A stretch of DNA of 33,601 nucleotides. Source: Chlamydiota bacterium. Lineage in GTDB: Bacteria; Chlamydiota; Chlamydiia; Chlamydiales; SM23-39. Below, in pieces: positions 32,103 through 33,601 of the stretch (position 1 is the stretch's first letter; every line of letters begins with the position of its first letter). A program made the position numbers and the translations under genes. Where the stretch lies: positions 1 to 33,601 of the forward strand of contig DAHXLK010000028.1 of assembly GCA_027366035.1 (NCBI GenBank). Direction: 5' to 3'. Under the pieces are notes generated by a model that saw only the letters and a program-made list of their open reading frames with translations, did no database searches and was not told where the DNA came from.

Positions 32103-32636
32103 TCAAACCAAATCGCGATCGGGCTCTATCTCAGTTAGTCCGATCTCTTTTTCATCAATGTTGAAAACGGAAGCTTGATGCTTTAAAAGAGAGAATACCG
32201 AACAATAAGCCATCAGTTCTCCCTTGTTATAGTCCTCAAAACTTTCTTTTGGATTATCCGCCTCTTTTTTTGCTCCTATCGCCTGCTCTTTCAGCAAGGT
32301 TATTGAATCAATAAGATACCCTTTGACTTTTTCCTCGTGCATAACATCGATTGCCCAATTATCTTCCCCACCATCTATATCAGGATTTCTACCAAGGCCG
32401 AGCAAATCTACGTCAGGTTTTATATCTGCCAACCCCAACTCTTTTTGATCAATACAAAAGGCAAACGCTTCATGTTTTAGCAGAGTAATAATTGAATAAT
32501 ACCCCATGATTATACCCTGTGTATAATCCTTATAACCTTCTTTTGGATTGTCAGCTTCTGCTTTTGCTTTTCTAGCTAACTCTTTTAACAAAGTTATTGT
32601 ATCAATAGTATATCTTTTGAATTTCTCTTTATTCAT
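32103..32636 (-). CDS. putative immunity protein, tandem duplicate of one domain
   Basis: 177 residues from ATG 32636, which has AAAGGA upstream. It contains two copies of an about 80-residue helical acidic domain. Copy one runs from KFKRYTIDTITLLKELARKA to GLADIKPDVDLL; copy two from KVKGYLIDSITLLKEQAIGA to GLTEIEPDRDLV. The shared core is EADNPKE and an F-IDxKE-GL ending. A single-domain paralogue lies at 6951-7190 behind a truncated copy of the same toxin-like gene. The start overlaps the end of the toxin reading frame (ATGAATAA), so the two are coupled. The immunity role is inferred from this pairing and from the absence of a signal peptide. I recognise no named family. Confidence 0.6.
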   Translation of the reverse strand: MNKEKFKRYTIDTITLLKELARKAKAEADNPKEGYKDYTQGIIMGYYSIITLLKHEAFAFCIDQKELGLADIKPDVDLLGLGRNPDIDGGEDNWAIDVMHEEKVKGYLIDSITLLKEQAIGAKKEADNPKESFEDYNKGELMAYCSVFSLLKHQASVFNIDEKEIGLTEIEPDRDLV

Positions 32637-33580
32637 GAGCAATCCTTTCATTTAGAATAGATTGAAGAACGCTCCTTTGTTCTTCGTATACCTGAATTTC
32701 TGCTGGCCATTTTTTATTAACCAAAGCTTCGCGTTGCCTTGGATCTAATTTATCCCAATCTGGGCACTGTTTTGCTGGGTTCGCAATTTTATCTTTGTGA
32801 AGAGCAATTTGTTTTTCGTAGCTATTAACCTTTTTGAATCTCTTTAGCTGGCTTATCAAGATAGTCTCTTACCATCTGTACATGCTTATTTTGACTGATT
32901 GCAGCCTTGTATACCTCACTTTCCGATTGGGAGACTAATTTCTCTAAGCCGCTATTAATAGCGCCTCCCAATTTCCCAGTTTGCTTGAGTTGACCCATTT
33001 CCTGGGCAGTAAATCCAAATTCTTCCCCAAGAAATGCCATCGATTGTCCGTTTCGAACAACCCCTGCAACTTTTGCGGTATTACCAATTCCTGCCGCTGT
33101 CTCAAGGACTAGGGTTTCTTGTGCTCTTTGAATATTTTTACATATCATTGTTAGTTCTTGAGCGCTTTTTACACTTTTACTCGCGACTTTAGCTAGAGCT
33201 CCCGGAACAAGGATATCGGCTCCGTGTTTCCCCATAGCATATCCGGCTAACTCTCCCCTCTTTTCCGAGGGTAGAGTGTCCCATTGAGTCACCAGCTGAT
33301 ATACCTCTGGAGATAGCACCTCAGCAACAACTCCCCATTCGTCCTTGCGAACCAGGTCAACTAATGTCGCAACAGCATCGACGATTTGTCCTGACATCTG
33401 AATGGGATGCTTTACAAAATCGGCCATAAATAGAAAAAGGCCTTCTCCGGATTCGTACACCCCTTTTGGCAATCCTTTTGTAAAACCTAGGCTGAACTCA
33501 GCAACAGATAATGGATTTGGTTGCTGAGTTTGAGTAATAAAAGGTATATTGTGCATGGAGATCCCGGATTTCTTGTGCAA
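32629..33580 (-). CDS. RHS/polymorphic-toxin-like protein C-terminal region, with +1 frameshift, partial
   Basis: The first frame (33580 to 32825; open to the right edge, first ATG 33556) has VYQLVTQWDTLPSEKRGELA, KHGADILVPGALAKVASKSV and LVLETAAGIGNTAKVAGV, a linker region I associate with RHS-type toxin proteins of Chlamydiae. It stops at KEIQKG. The next frame continues the sense directly, KVNSYEKQIALHKDKI then WDKLDPRQREALVNKKWPAE, to NERIAHE at 32629. Dropping one base near AAAAAGG at about 32828-32834 joins them. This is either a real frameshift (decay or programmed) or a sequence error. The C-terminal about 110 residues are the presumptive toxin domain. An RHS body may lie beyond the window edge. 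Confidence 0.6.
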
Positions 33581-33601
33581 GTTTTGGATTATAAAGGATT
33601 T

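Noticed and set aside
1-33601. CRISPR array
   Set aside because: No short direct repeats with regular unique spacers; the repeats present are long, dispersed and palindromic.

Overview
The window looks like part of the chromosome of a Chlamydiae member outside the Chlamydiaceae (an amoeba- or protist-associated 'environmental' chlamydia). This rests on gene content: cydAB next to a short HemA, an orphan YbbR-domain gene, a TamA/TamB pair, isoamylase-type GlgX beside small amphipathic proteins of possible type III secretion type, a secreted thioredoxin-like protein resembling DsbH, an AGCS symporter, rpmH-rnpA, a short UvrD-type helicase, thymidine kinase, and RHS/polymorphic-toxin-like fragments. 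No rRNA is present. The only tRNA is tRNA-Asn(GUU).

Layout. 1-3509: the 3' end of a decayed asparagine synthetase gene, then hemA-cydA-cydB as an overlapping operon. 3510-4401: repeats, tRNA-Asn and a small ORF-less group II intron. 4402-6552: recD2. 6553-8157: a junkyard with a toxin/immunity remnant, an IS3 OrfA fragment, an IS110 fragment and repeats. 8158-14505: FliO-like protein, hemL, tamA-tamB. 14898-18212: two convergent glycosyltransferase genes whose products carry signal peptides. 18230-18511: a decayed second copy of the hemA 5' end. 18593-20293: a small exported charged protein and ybbR. 20559-26165: a leftward run PP2C <- CPBP protease <- lipoprotein <- glgX <- three overlapping small genes that may be type III secretion related. 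26488-31298: rpmH, rnpA, uvrD-like, DsbH-like, a DTW/Tsr3-like enzyme and an AGCS transporter. 31252-33601: tdk, then an immunity/toxin module running off the right edge.

The most striking non-gene signal is a family of about 160-bp foldback (MITE-like) elements, nine copies or part-copies in 33.6 kb. Each is an imperfect palindrome along its whole length, with ends GGACTGTTTCGATC or GGACTGTTGAAATC. The two ends of one copy always carry the same version, so they covary. Two copies have both arms of one type, as if one arm had been rewritten from the other. One copy has been split by the group II intron, and half-copies sit beside IS debris.

Other points of interest: an RHS-like toxin C-terminus with a +1 frameshift, overlapping a tandemly duplicated immunity-like gene, plus a second, internally deleted copy 25 kb away; a possible bridge-RNA-like leader in the IS110 remnant; a hairpin masking the ribosome binding site of the putative secretion operon; and a GC-rich nested inverted repeat between rpmH and rnpA. 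Functions given for the toxin/immunity pair, the small operon and the foldback elements are inference. Most metabolic assignments rest on clear motifs.
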